Below are positions 23,778 through 34,511 of a DNA stretch of 64,000 bases, piece after piece. Location: NCBI GenBank assembly GCA_034401135.1, contig JAWZSP010000009.1, positions 1,116,001-1,180,000 on the forward strand, given 5' to 3'. The notes below the pieces were generated by a model. The model was not told where the DNA came from, ran no database searches, and saw only the letters and a list, made by a program, of their open reading frames with translations. Numbering within the stretch: position 1 is the first letter of the stretch; every line of letters begins with the position of its first letter. Made by a program: the position numbers and the translations under genes. The stretch is from Volutella citrinella (Eukaryota > Ascomycota > Sordariomycetes > Hypocreales > Nectriaceae).

Positions 23778-25133
23778 GGTGTGTGGTGATGGGTTCGCGG
23801 AGCTATCTGGCAGACGGGGTGGAGCAGTTGATGGGATTGCTGGGCATGTGTCCGAGTATTTATACTCGCGTGTCGCTGTCACGGAGTTGTGACTGACTTG
23901 TGAGCGCCACGTAGGTAGTTGTGCTACGGCTTGCACGGCACCAGGAGCGGGGAAGACATCTAGGTGACACCCAGCCAAGCCTGTTGAAGCACGTTGCAGA
24001 GATGTTCCAGCGGCAGGCCAATAACAGGGTGCGCAAACCGAATTGGCACGATTAGAGTGCTGGTGTGCGGCACCACGGGGAAAGCGGGAGCATCTCCATA
24101 GGCGCCGGGCGGGGATGCGGGGATGCGATTAGCTGTGTTGGGGTTGTCGCCACTTGCCCTATTCGCTCGATAGGTGCAACTACTAAGTTAGGTAGCTGAT
24201 AGTAGATCTCCTGCCCCTCTCCCGCACTCCTCAGACTCCTTACCCCCACTGCCGAGGCTGAAGCTGGGGTTTGAAGTGTCCGATCGCGGGGCTCTGATGG
24301 ATCCCGTTGAACCATTGACGGCACCCCGATGTGAGACATGGCGCATTGTTTGGAGTCTTTGGAGACACTCGCAGCTCGCTGGGCCAATCCTTACTCCGGA
24401 ACTGCATGGTGGCTTAAACCGCAGCGAAGTCGGGGGGACTAGACGCGGGAGGCTGAGACAGCGTGTCTTCTAGCCGCTGCCATCAACTGCCGAGCGACCT
24501 TTCGCGGGACCATGTCACTGACGAGAGTCAACCTGTGGTTGGCACACACCGCCTTGGCAAACTGGCCCTTGGATTCCACCCGTGTCTCATTTCTGCGCTC
24601 AAGACATCTTGATTGGGGGAACGGCTCAGGGAGGACGCTGCGCGGAGTAGTTGGGGAGGGCATGTCTCGAAGGGAAGGTTATAGATAAATAATGCACAGC
24701 GTACTGTAGCAAGCTCGTAACTAAATGACACAGCAACTATTTGAAAGCCAGTTGATAGTCTATTCTTAGATAGTAGTGCTCTGCTAGCTGGAATCCAAGT
24801 GGAGCTTGAATCTGAGTCCCCAAGGGCAGGCATCTAGATAGCTCGCCAGCCAATGGTGCAGCGCCTGGGAATACTGATAGGCCCGCAACTAATCCGGATG
24901 GCCTTTCGTGTGACCTGCACCCTGCAATCGATTGTTCCGCTATACTACCTGATATCCTGCAGGTCAGCAAATGACGTAAGCGAATACGACTCAGAATGGG
25001 CAGCCTTATGACTCAGAATAGGCAACCTCACCTCATTCCGTGTTGTGTAGATAAAGCAGCGCAGGAGTCAAGCTTCACATTTCATCGAAGCTCTTCGTAC
25101 CAGACACCATCAAACAGCGGTAGAACCATCGCC
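23778..25133. other. divergent promoter region, no gene seen
   Basis: Lies between the monooxygenase (minus) and the GNAT gene (plus). Several short frames on both strands show no motifs. No clear regulatory element was identified. Confidence 0.5.
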
Positions 25134-25754
25134 ATGATCACAGAAAGCTTTGCCAAGGCCTTTGAATCCCAGCGGTTGATATACGTGGCTGCAGAAAACA
25201 ACGAGGAAAACCAGCAGTTTATACACCAGAGGCTGAGCAATAACCCCGAGATCATCGCTCTCGCCGAGCTGAACAATGTCCGCCCAGTTCATGCGTCGCG
25301 GGCCGCATGGGTCATCGACCAGCTTCAAAAAGCCGACCTGGGCGTCATGATCTTCCTCAAGCCAGAGCCCAAGGAGGGGACGGACGCCGACGCCACGAAG
25401 CCCGCTCCAATAGGCTACATCTGCCTGGGATGGGGCGAAGCACCTGCCAGACAGGCCCAACACCGGTCTACAACGGTTGGGATCTCGCTGGCGGATGCCT
25501 ACCAGAACGCAGGCTATGGGCGCGAGGCTATCAACTGGGCCCTGGATTGGGCCTTTCAATGTGGTGGCTTCCACAGGGTCGAGATTGGCACCGTATCCTA
25601 CAACGAGCGCGCCATGCACCTTTACAAGAGCATCGGGTTTGTCGAGGAGGGCCGGAGGCGGCAGTGTCACTGGCTTAACCGCAAGTGGTACGATATGGTC
25701 AGTTATGGCATTTTGGAAGAGGAGTGGGTGGCGTTGAGAGGATTGTCGGAATAG
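25134..25754 (+). CDS. GNAT-family N-acetyltransferase (RimJ/RimL-like)
   Basis: Single-exon protein of 206 aa. It transfers an acetyl group from acetyl-CoA to an amino group; the substrate cannot be told. The acetyl-CoA-binding motif A appears as ISLADAYQNAGYGREAINW (pattern QxxGxG-like), followed by the typical FHRVEIGTVSYNERAMHLYKSIGF motif-B region and a C-terminal WYDMVSYGIL. The start is the ATG of MITESF, where family similarity seems to begin. An in-frame ATG at 24996 would add 46 residues of low-complexity sequence and is less likely. No intron is needed. Confidence 0.85.
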   Translation: MITESFAKAFESQRLIYVAAENNEENQQFIHQRLSNNPEIIALAELNNVRPVHASRAAWVIDQLQKADLGVMIFLKPEPKEGTDADATKPAPIGYICLGWGEAPARQAQHRSTTVGISLADAYQNAGYGREAINWALDWAFQCGGFHRVEIGTVSYNERAMHLYKSIGFVEEGRRRQCHWLNRKWYDMVSYGILEEEWVALRGLSE

Positions 25755-26906
25755 GCAACTTGCAAGTAGCCAAGAGCTATGTGCTCGCTCTCATGACGAT
25801 ATCGGCAGCTTTGTTTCTTAGGCAAGCGTTCTCAAGATGACGGAGATCTACTCCCACTTGGTATAGTCTTCAGATAATGTAACGAACAGCGCCTTTGTAT
25901 CTGGAGCTTTGTATCAAGAGGTCGCCTGAGTTGAAAACATGGGACGAGAGAAGCCAACGAACTCTAATAAGAGAGCTGGGGTAGTTGATACCGCAGACTA
26001 AAGTTAAACTCACACTCCCTGCACTTGGATTCATTGTCTAGGAGCGAGAAGATAATCAATTGGGTGGATGGGAAGGAAGGCAGTTGACCCCGCGGGGAAG
26101 CTCGTCCCAGTCGGGCTCTCTGATTACTTTACTCGAACTGTAAACAGTAAATAATATCTGGGCCTGCCGCCTGGAATTGTCTAGTATCTCCCTTGGGTCG
26201 AGTCTTGGCTTCTGCGGGTAAGGCTGGCAAACAATGAGGACCGCACCTTTTTTTATACAGCGGGGCTGGGCCGAGTCAACTGTGGAGTCGGGTATGACAA
26301 TCTCGGACTCGGGGATGGAGACGACTCTACGCAGTAATTATTACTTGTTGGACTCGGTTGGGGATGGCCCGAGTGACACGGAACCCCCCACATTGTCGGC
26401 CAATTGCCCGACCTGCCAGTCCCCCTCGGGCCCTAGTACCCCGTCCATTTGCGGCTCGGGGAGTGTCGCTCCAGGCGCCACTCACTACAAATCACGGCAC
26501 CTCCAGCTGCTAATGTTGGGCTTGACATGCCCTGAGACGCAGTGGGTGGCCGGGCCGGCACGCCGCATGCAATGTGCCGTGGACGACCCTCAGTCTTTCG
26601 TTCTATCTTCTGCACCCGCCTTGACTTGGCAATTGGCTCGGACTTATTCATTGGCAATCCCGACATTGCGTTTAGCCGAAGGTACAAGCCCGCCAGGGAA
26701 TAATCGGGGTTTCGACCCAATACCCTGCCGTCACCTGCTCTGGTCCGATCCGCATGTGAGGCGCCCTCCGAGTATTTCTCCTGCGGGGACCCGGCCCCGT
26801 TCCAAAATTCCATCGGCCGGCCTTCACCATCATCTGCACACCATCCATCGTCTGTCGGGTTTTTTTTTATTCCCTTTCTACCACAGACGCCACCGAGTGG
26901 TTCGAA
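25755..26906 (+). other. intergenic, MFS promoter side, no gene seen
   Basis: A 239-codon frame at about 26234-26953 overlaps the MFS start in another frame and has no motifs. T-rich tracts (near 26248 and 26862) lie within this stretch. No other feature was recognised. Confidence 0.45.
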
Positions 26907-28532
26907 ATGGCTACGCAGACGGAGACAGTGACGCGGCCGGAGCAGGTCTTTGAGCTGCGGGGCAAAGGCGACAGCGACCGTCGCAGCGAAGAGGCGCCGC
27001 GGCTCGAGACGGCGACGGTTACGGACAGTGGCAGCCCGCCGCCCAATGCCAGCAACAAGGTGGAGCGCTGGAACGAGCCCAGGATCAATGTTGGCCGTCT
27101 GGCCTTTGCCTTCATGTCCTTTGTCATTGCCGGCATGAACGATGGAGCCGTTGGCGTATGCACCGAAGCCAGCCCAATCAATCACTGAAACTACCACTGA
27201 CGCACTTCACAGGCCCTTATCCCCGATGTATGTATCCCTGGATGTAGCTCTCCTAGCTCCCTAGCCCCATGGTATCACTCTCATCATGGTTCCTTGGCTG
27301 GCTGCTTGGGCGAGGCGGCATGATCCTCCACTGACAGCACCAGCTCGAACGATACTATGACCTCAGCTACACCATCGTGTCGCTCATCTTCCTGACGCCC
27401 TTTGCCGGCTACTCCCTGGCGGCCATCACCAATGCACGCATCCACCAGAAGTTCGGCCAGCGCGGCGTCGCCATCATGGCGCCCATCTGCCACATCATCA
27501 CCTACGTCGTGCTGTCCCTGCACCCCCCGTACCCCGTGCTCGTCGTCATCAACGCCATCAGCGGCTTCGGCAACGGCCTGACTGACGCCTGCTTCTGCGC
27601 CTGGGTCGGCGTCATGGACAAGGCGAACCAGATCCAGGGCCTGATGCACGCCTGCTACTCCGTCGGCGCCCTCTTTGCGCCCCTCATCGCCACCTCCATG
27701 GTCGTCAGCGCCGAGCTGCCCTGGTACACCTACTACTACGTCATGGTTAGGAGGCTGCATTGCCCGTCCTGTGTCGTAGAGAAAGCTGACGTGCCTAGAT
27801 CGGAATGTCCACCGTCGAGTTCGTCGGCCTCACCATCACCTTCTGGCGCCAGACCGGCGAAGTGTACAAGGCCCAGCACGTACACGAGTCCAAGGGCGCC
27901 GGCACTAGGGAGGCCCTCAAGTCCAAGGTGACCTGGCTGTGTTCCCTCTTCTTCTTCTGCTACATGGGCGTCGAGGGTGAGATCCAATGCTTGCTCCCCA
28001 TCACTCAGACATGCGTACTGACTTCTCTTCAGTCGGCCTCGGCGGCTGGGTCGTCACCTTTATGCTCCGAGTCCGCAATGCTTCCCGGTACGCCTCTGGT
28101 GCGTCTGGATCGGGATTCTGGGCGGGCATGGCTGCTGGTCGTGCCACCCTGGGCTTCGTCACCGAGCGCTATGGCGAGAGGCTCTGCATCTGCATCTACC
28201 TCGGCATCGCTCTTGGACTCCAGCTTGTCTTCTGGCTCGTCCCCCAGTTCATCGTTTCCGCCGTCGCCGTCGCCTTCCTCGGCTTCTTCCTGGGGCCCAT
28301 GTTCCCCGGTGCTGTCATGATGGCGGCCAAGCTTCTGCCGCCGCACATCCATGTTTCGGCGATTGGCTTCGCCATGGCCATTGGCGGCACTGGCGGGACG
28401 GTGTTCCCCTTCATCATCGGAGCGATCGCGCAGAACAAGGGTGTCGCTGTGCTTCAGCCCATCATCCTGGCGCTGATTGCCGTGGTCGCGCTGGTTTGGC
28501 TGAGCTTCCCCCGAATCCAGAAGAAGGATTGA
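26907..28532 (+). CDS. major facilitator superfamily transporter
   Basis: Multi-pass membrane transporter; substrate unknown. Five exons (26907-27155, 27213-27227, 27344-27745, 27799-27976, 28033-28532) give 447 aa. About 60 polar N-terminal residues precede the first membrane segment (LAFAFMSFVIAGMNDGAVG). The rest is a run of about 11-12 hydrophobic segments with MFS-like loops such as GRATLGFVTERYGER. Exon 2 is a 15-nt microexon coding ALIPD; homologous transporters usually read GALIPYLE at this place. The acceptor of exon 3 is ambiguous: an in-frame AG six nt upstream would add HQ. It resembles the fungal group often annotated BSC6-like, but I would not assign that name. It lies 392 bp before the next + strand gene. 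Confidence 0.88.
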
Positions 28533-28924
28533 GCTTGATGGATGGATGGTGGAGAATCAGAGTCGGTGGAAATGCCATGGAAGGCAACGGAATGGTTTGC
28601 GTGATGGAATAGATGCAATTAGCGTAAAAAGCCTGTCTCGTCGGCTCTTTGCAGGTAATCTCGCCATGTCATGACGACCCCCAAGGTGGAGCGGGGAGAA
28701 GCCCGAGCAGCGAGTGCCCAGATGGGGCCGAACAGCCCTGGAGCCAATGGCCTGGCGCGATGCCGCCCCGGATTTCCCGGTTGGGACAGCCCTGTTGGTG
28801 CTCGGTGGACAGTCCGTCATGATGCAGTTACTTATTAGTTGTTGCACAGCTGCAGCTCTGCAGGTCGACGCGACATCCCATGGCTCTCTCCTCACTCCTC
28901 ACATCCATTCGCAATTATACAAAC
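28533..28924 (+). other. intergenic, no gene seen
   Basis: Short gap between two + strand genes; it should hold the MFS 3' UTR and the dehydrogenase promoter. Nothing specific was recognised. Confidence 0.5.
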
Positions 28925-30031
28925 ATGAGTAAACCAATCGTGCTGCAGCTGGGCGACGACATCCGCTGGAACCATGACCTGTACAAGGAGTTCACCGCCA
29001 AGTTCGAGATCCGCCGCTCGTACAGCATGGGCCGCGCCGAGTTCATCCAGGCGCTCAAGGACCGCAAGTTTGGCGACTTTTACGCCATCTACCGGCCTTT
29101 CTGGAACACGGGCGGCGAGATGGGCAACTGGGACGACGAATTGATCTCCCTGCTGCCCGCGTCCTGCAAGATCTACACCAGCGCCGGTGCCGGCTTCGAC
29201 TGGGTCGACACGGAGCGCCTGGCCAAGCAAGGTCAGTTCCGGCTTCACCGCCGAAAGACGCCGTGAGACCCACGCCATGCTGACAGACGACTCTTGACAG
29301 GCATCGTCTACTGCAACGCCGCCGCCGCGTGCACCGAGTCCGTGGCCGACGCCGCCATCTGGCTCATCATCTCCACGTTCCGCCTGCTGTCGTGGTCCGC
29401 CGTGGCCGCGCGGTCCGGCGACAAGGACCAGTTCGTCGACGCCAACAAGAACCTGGCGCCCGTGTCGCGCAACCCCAGCGGCTTCACGCTGGGCATCATC
29501 GGCTTCGGGCGCATCGGCCGGCGCATCGCCGAGAAGGCCTACAAGGCGCTCGACATGAAGATCATCTACAACGACGTGGTGCAGATGCCCCGCAGCGTCG
29601 AGGAGCCGCTCGGGGCCGTCTTCCACAAGAGCGCCGACACGCTGCTCGCCGAGGCCGACTGCGTGCTCGTCGCCACGCCCTTTGCCGGCGAGGCGCTCCT
29701 CAGCCGCGACGGGCTCGCCAAGATGAAGAAGGGCGCCCGCCTGGTCAACATTGCGCGCGGCAAGCTCATCAACGAGGCCGACCTGGTCGACGCCCTGCAG
29801 AGCGGCCACCTCTCGGCCGCCGGCCTCGACGTCTTCCAGAACGAGCCGCACATCAGCCCCGAGCTGGTCAAGATGAAGAACGTCGAGCTGCTGTCCCACA
29901 ACGCCGGCGCGTCTCTCGACTCGCACATTGGCTTTGAGCGCCTGGGCATGGAGAACATTCTGGCGTTTGAGAAGACGGGCAAGGCTATTTCGCCCGTCAA
30001 TGCGCACCTGATCAAGCAGAGTCGCCTTTGA
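28925..30031 (+). CDS. D-isomer-specific 2-hydroxyacid dehydrogenase
   Basis: NAD(P)-dependent enzyme interconverting 2-oxo and D-2-hydroxy acids (glyoxylate/hydroxypyruvate reductase type). Exons 28925-29231 and 29301-30031 give 345 aa. The nucleotide-binding motif GFGRIGRRIAEKA is followed by the acidic YND. The catalytic Arg is in NIARGKL, the Glu in GLDVFQNEP and the His in LLSHNAGA. The start is the ATG of MSKPIV. An in-frame ATG 15 codons upstream (28880) would add MALSSLLTSIRNYTN, which could act as a targeting extension. Splicing joins AKQ to GIVYCN in the conserved region. A second, divergent member of the family lies at 46073. Confidence 0.92.
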
Positions 30032-30893
30032 TGTATTAGACTAGTGTAACAAATTGATGAATGATTGATGAAGATGGCCGCACGACAAGTTTGATTGGGC
30101 GGCGCTGTGCCTGAGTTGAGATGGAGAGTTAGTAGACAAGGAGCGAGTGGGCCACTGGCATAACGAGGAATCAGTCTTCTCTAGAAAACTATGGCTGCTG
30201 ACGGGAACCAAAAGCTTCCTCCCCTTTAGTGTCGAGAGGGGATTTGCATCTGCTTTCGTTTTACATATACATGCTCCTCTTATTCTTATCCTCAACTCCA
30301 CAGCCCTATGATCTAGCCGAGGATGCCGCTGAAACTCACACAACGCTAGCTTAGCCACCTGGATTAGAGGGCCTCGAAAATCATGGCTCATATCACGGCC
30401 CCAAGTAGTAGAATATGTGAGCCCTGTCTCCTTTATTGGAAGTATAGAAGCAGAACAATGACTACTGTCCTAGGAGCCACAATGGATCTTGGGGTCTCTA
30501 AAATCAAAGACGAGTCAAATGTAAGCCTGCGTAGAGTTTGATCAAGCCAAGCTCAACACCTTTATGAAATACATTCAGATCAACGAGGCAGACCCTGATA
30601 CCACAATTTAGGGACCTACGTCAATGTCAAGCGCGCTAACATTCAACTGTGTATAATGTGGGCTATGCTAGTAAGCACGAGTGCCGAAGCAGTGAAACTA
30701 ATATCAAAATAAGGGGCTTGCAGAGCAAATATCCTTAACTAATCATGTGCTTGATTTCAATCGAAGCCGAGCTTGTTCGCATAAAATGGGTTGCATAGTC
30801 TTTTAATGCAATCTAATATAATCTCCAGCGCATCAGCCCTGTGGTCCCCTTCAAATATGTACTCGGTGCCATTTGATGTCGGTGACTCGGATA
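30032..30893. other. intergenic between convergent genes
   Basis: Expected 3' UTRs of the dehydrogenase (plus) and the orphan gene (minus). The stretch is more AT-rich than its neighbours from about 30400. No gene, repeat or structured element was recognised. Confidence 0.45.
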
Positions 30894-32156
30894 TCATGAC
30901 CCCGTCCAAGGGTTTACCGACAGTGAGTCACTCCCACGGCGGCTCTTAGCCTTCCTCTTGCCCTCCTCCCTCTTGCCCTCCTCCCGCTTGCCATCCTCCC
31001 TCTTCTTCTTTTCCGAGTGCTTTCCTTTCTTGTGTTTTCGCCGACGGTGGATAGGCGTTGCACCGTGTCGAACTGTTTCTGCATCAGGCAGAGGGCTGCT
31101 AACAGCGCCGGAAGCCGTGTCTGCTTCATAAGGCGCGCCTCCGTCGCTGTCTTCGCTGTTCACTATTCTCTCATCCGCCTCCTCCTCTTCCTCCTCCCCA
31201 TCCATTGGTTTCTGGCTCGTGCCCAATACTCTCGGTGGCCCTAATACCGGCGGAGCCTCAGCCATGCCGACCTTGGACATGCTCCAGTCCCACCACGTCT
31301 GGGTGGGCGGCACCCAGTGTCCGATTCCCGAGACGTAATGCCGCTGCTCCTCTGGCAAGTTCAACCAGACAAATTCCGCGTTGCTGTTTACGCGCCCCTC
31401 GATGGCGAAGTCGCCAATCTCCTCTGGTATCTTGAGCGCTTCGACGATGAGAATGGGCTGGTATGCTGGTATAAGAAGATGGAGCTTTACTGGCTTCCTC
31501 GTTCGTCCCTTTTCTTCAGCCCGCCGCTCTCTCTCCTGGATGTGCCTTCGGACTGCGAGCATAAAGACAAAGACGGTGTCGATCTGGTTGGTATACCCGC
31601 AGAACCGCGCTCCTGGCGGGCTGTTCTCGAGCAGATGGTAGAATTTGGGATACCAGTCGTCATCTGGATGGTAGACGAAGAACAAGTGCTCGCACGTCGG
31701 ATCGTCGGACGTCTGCCCGAGCCGTTCCCGCACCATCTCGTATACGTATTGTGGGAATTCCTTTTGCGCAATGAGCGCAGTCTGAGCCGCCAGGCTGGTT
31801 GAGATGTCCTTGAGCCGGGCTGCGATCAGCTGCAGCACCTGCACGCCCTGGTAGGTAGGGACTACATTGGCGCCGATGCCGACTGCGACGGCAGCCACAT
31901 TGAAGTAGGTCAAGATCTTGGCGCTATCGCACAGGGACTGTCCCATGACCTGCATGGCAGGGATGAAGTGGTTTAGGCTTGCAGCCGCCGTGTTCACATT
32001 GTGCACGGCTTCTCCCGTCTCGAGGAGGTGGTAGCCTGCGCGGATGGTTCTGACGAGGGGCACCGCCTGTTCAACGATTTCGGCGGCCCTTTTGACCGCC
32101 TTGTCGCGGATAGTTTTGTTGCCGAGGATCCATGCAGAGACTTCCTTGACTCCCAT
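30894..32156 (-). CDS. orphan protein with hydrophobic helical N-half and basic tail
   Basis: I do not recognise this gene. It is a single-exon frame of 420 aa starting at the ATG of MGVKEVSAWIL; the frame continues upstream only from a TTG. Residues about 20-130 are predicted-helical with a Gly/Ala-rich hydrophobic stretch (VAAVAVGIGANVV). A compact middle domain has HPDDDWYPKFYHLLEN and FVWLNLPEEQ. From about residue 330 the tail is acidic (EEEEEEADE) and then strongly basic, with reiterated KREEGKREEGKRK that could be a nuclear or membrane-binding signal. The N-half looks somewhat like helical-bundle domains of fungal cell-death and NLR-associated proteins, but that is only an impression. 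It sits in a block of accessory-looking genes. Confidence 0.75.
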   Translation of the reverse strand: MGVKEVSAWILGNKTIRDKAVKRAAEIVEQAVPLVRTIRAGYHLLETGEAVHNVNTAAASLNHFIPAMQVMGQSLCDSAKILTYFNVAAVAVGIGANVVPTYQGVQVLQLIAARLKDISTSLAAQTALIAQKEFPQYVYEMVRERLGQTSDDPTCEHLFFVYHPDDDWYPKFYHLLENSPPGARFCGYTNQIDTVFVFMLAVRRHIQERERRAEEKGRTRKPVKLHLLIPAYQPILIVEALKIPEEIGDFAIEGRVNSNAEFVWLNLPEEQRHYVSGIGHWVPPTQTWWDWSMSKVGMAEAPPVLGPPRVLGTSQKPMDGEEEEEEADERIVNSEDSDGGAPYEADTASGAVSSPLPDAETVRHGATPIHRRRKHKKGKHSEKKKREDGKREEGKREEGKRKAKSRRGSDSLSVNPWTGS

Positions 32157-32794
32157 GGTGACTGACGATGTGGTCCATGAGAATGGAAGTCGCAGATACC
32201 CATCAAGCCGAATTGGTGTGACTTGGAGTAGCTCGTTTGGGATTCTTTTCCTCACCGCCTTTGGCCTGTCACTTGTCCCTTGGTGCCCAATCTGTGCATG
32301 TGGCAAATGTTCAGAAGGCCTGGAAGGCGTCTTACCTAAGCGCCTTCCCCCTCTCCTTCTATTGCTTGCCTTTGTCTGCTACTTTAGGTACTTTTATGTT
32401 TGACAATAGAAGGCACGCAGTCTTGACGACCTGCCAGCCTCCACTTGCCTAAGAAGTTGTCAAGGGCGCCTTTAGGCGCTATAAGCACTAGAATTACGGG
32501 CGGGGGTTCGGTACCTGGCATATGAGCTGCCGCATAAGTTTAGCGCAACTCGATGAAATTATAGGTATCTCCACTACAAAATAGCATCCCGTCCATTCTT
32601 GTCACCCAAGAACCTAAGAAAAACGAAAAACGCCCGAATACAACCCACTGACTCAGTACCTCTCAATCGGCCTTTCCATCTCATCCCTTGATAAGAGGCG
32701 CCGATATTTCACCCATTATCCTCTTGGAAGTGACGCGTCTTTTCCAGGCGTTCACCCAAACCGTGTTGCCAACCATGAGTTCGCACCACCACCG
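32157..32794 (-). other. intergenic, promoter of the orphan gene
   Basis: Between two minus-strand genes. It contains CT-rich sequence near 32340-32380 and an inverted GGCGCC(T)TTAGGCGC element near 32465-32480. No gene. Confidence 0.4.
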
Positions 32795-34511
32795 TCAGCG
32801 CCGCTTCGGTCGCGCCTTGAGCTTGGTGATCCTTCCTCGATGAACCCTACCGCCGGACGCGCCCTGCCTTGAGCTTCCCGATCCGCGGCCTTCTGGGCTG
32901 TGGTCAGTGCCACGGCTGTGGCCGCCTCCTCTCGCGCGGGGCCCCCGTGGACGGAGGCGTTGAATTGGAAGCAAACCGCCAAGTTCAGGTTCGCCGAGGT
33001 TGTGAGTGCCCTGGGGCTCAGCCTGGGGCTCAGCCTGGGGAGCATCTTGGATGTCAATCTCAGGAGCATCCAGAACTTGGTCGTGGGGATGCTCCCTTGG
33101 TTCAGGTATAGCGCCCATAATAGCAGGCGCGTCCAACATTGTGACATCGTCGTCGCTCACCTCACTTACAACTGTCGTCCCCCATTCTTTGCTGACCGGT
33201 AACAAAAATTCACTGAGCATAGCGAGCATCTCGGCCGCTGAGGCTCTGAGAACTGGGTTCCACTCTGCCATTCGTCTCAGTCGCTTGTCAACCCGCGGGT
33301 CCCCATTCACCAGCGCCCGAAGCCGTTTCTGAGGTTCGGGATAAGTCGTGGGCAAGGAAGGACTGGACTTATAGCTTGAATGCACCTCCATGGCGGTGGC
33401 AAGGAGAGACCATATGTCCATCTTCGGGGTTTGGATATCCTCATTCTCGAATAGCTCCGGGGCCATGTAGATGTGAGTACCACAACGCCCAAAAGCATGA
33501 TCCGGGTGGATGGCATTGCCGAAATCGGCGAGTTGAAGGGAATACTCGTTCCCGATACAAGAATACAGGATATTCTTGGGCTTAATATCGCGATGGCACC
33601 ATTCTCGTCGGCCAGGTACTCCAGTGCCGGGAGCATGTGCGATAGCACAAGCTTGAAAAGCGTCTCGTCGGGCATGAACCCGCGCTGAGCTAGTTCCTCA
33701 ACATTGCCGTCTCGTAGAGGCATGTATAGTTCGATGGGGTTGGCCGTCATGTACGTGGAGCCAAAATACTCGATGATGTGGTTCTATTGTAGATGTCAAT
33801 GTCAGCTCGCGTGGGCGTGCATTTTACTTTGGCTGAGAATTTTGTACGAACATGTTCCAATTTTTGCAAGGCCTTGATCTCCCGACAAGCCATCGCCGTG
33901 GGCCCGGCACCCATTAGTGACTGTTTGACGGCGAGTAAATGGCCTGAATCGTCGATGGCGCTGAAAACGTTGCTGGTCCGTCCCCTGACTATCAGTTTTC
34001 TAGTGTCCTCCTCTTCCCGGACCGACTTCTTCAGCGGCAGCCCCCTTGTGAGGCGGAAGCGTCGGAGCTCCTCATGGTCCATCGTTGATGCGTCTGGATC
34101 GAGCTCAAGCGCAATAGAATACTCCTTCAGAGTCTTTTTTCTCGCTGTAGCCGCTGTAAGGACCCCATTTTCCTCAGGCGTCCAAAGGAGATGAAACTTG
34201 TATATGTTGCTGATCTGGATGCTGTACACACGGCCATATGCGATTGTGTACGACCCGTCGGGCAACGGCTTGACGACGCCTTCCATCTCGCCCCCCGGAG
34301 GACCAACTTCCGCAATCTGCGTGGTTTCCTGGGAGCGGGTAAATAGAGATACGACCTTTGTTGCCTTATTGATCTCAAAAACCAGATGCACCCTAGAGAT
34401 ACAACGGCGGTTCCCCTGGAGTATCAGATCGGGCGGGTTGAATCTCTCGGTAATCCTGCCAAGCCGCGCGATAACCGACCCATATGGTTCGTCAGCAACG
34501 TGGAAACCCAC
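32795..34511 (-). pseudogene. FHA-domain Ser/Thr protein kinase, apparent frameshift
   Basis: An N-terminal FHA domain (CISRVHLVFEI, the phosphothreonine-binding core) is followed by a protein kinase domain. The kinase has a lysine strand LLAVKQ, then HRDIKPKN, DFG in LADFGNA, and an APE-like MAPELF. An intron at 33851-33784 joins LEH to NHIIEYFG in frame. The kinase frame then breaks at about 33600: LADEN is in one frame and WCHRDIKP in another. A single missing T in AATTGG would explain it, and no intron of plausible size does. The C-terminal tail has AEPQ repeats and is basic. No ATG opens the frame: the open frame upstream ends at a TAA near 34618, and 34511 is a GTG. Either a recent pseudogene, a sequencing error, or an unusual model. 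All catalytic residues are present. Confidence 0.68.

Noticed and set aside
28892..30007. 371-codon minus-strand frame opposite the 2-hydroxyacid dehydrogenase
   Set aside because: Shadow of a GC-rich gene; Val/Gly/Ala-rich without motifs.
21811..30031. Secondary-metabolite cluster made of the monooxygenase, acetyltransferase, MFS transporter and dehydrogenase
   Set aside because: No backbone enzyme (PKS, NRPS, terpene synthase) or pathway regulator is present and the gaps exceed 1 kb; proximity alone is weak evidence.
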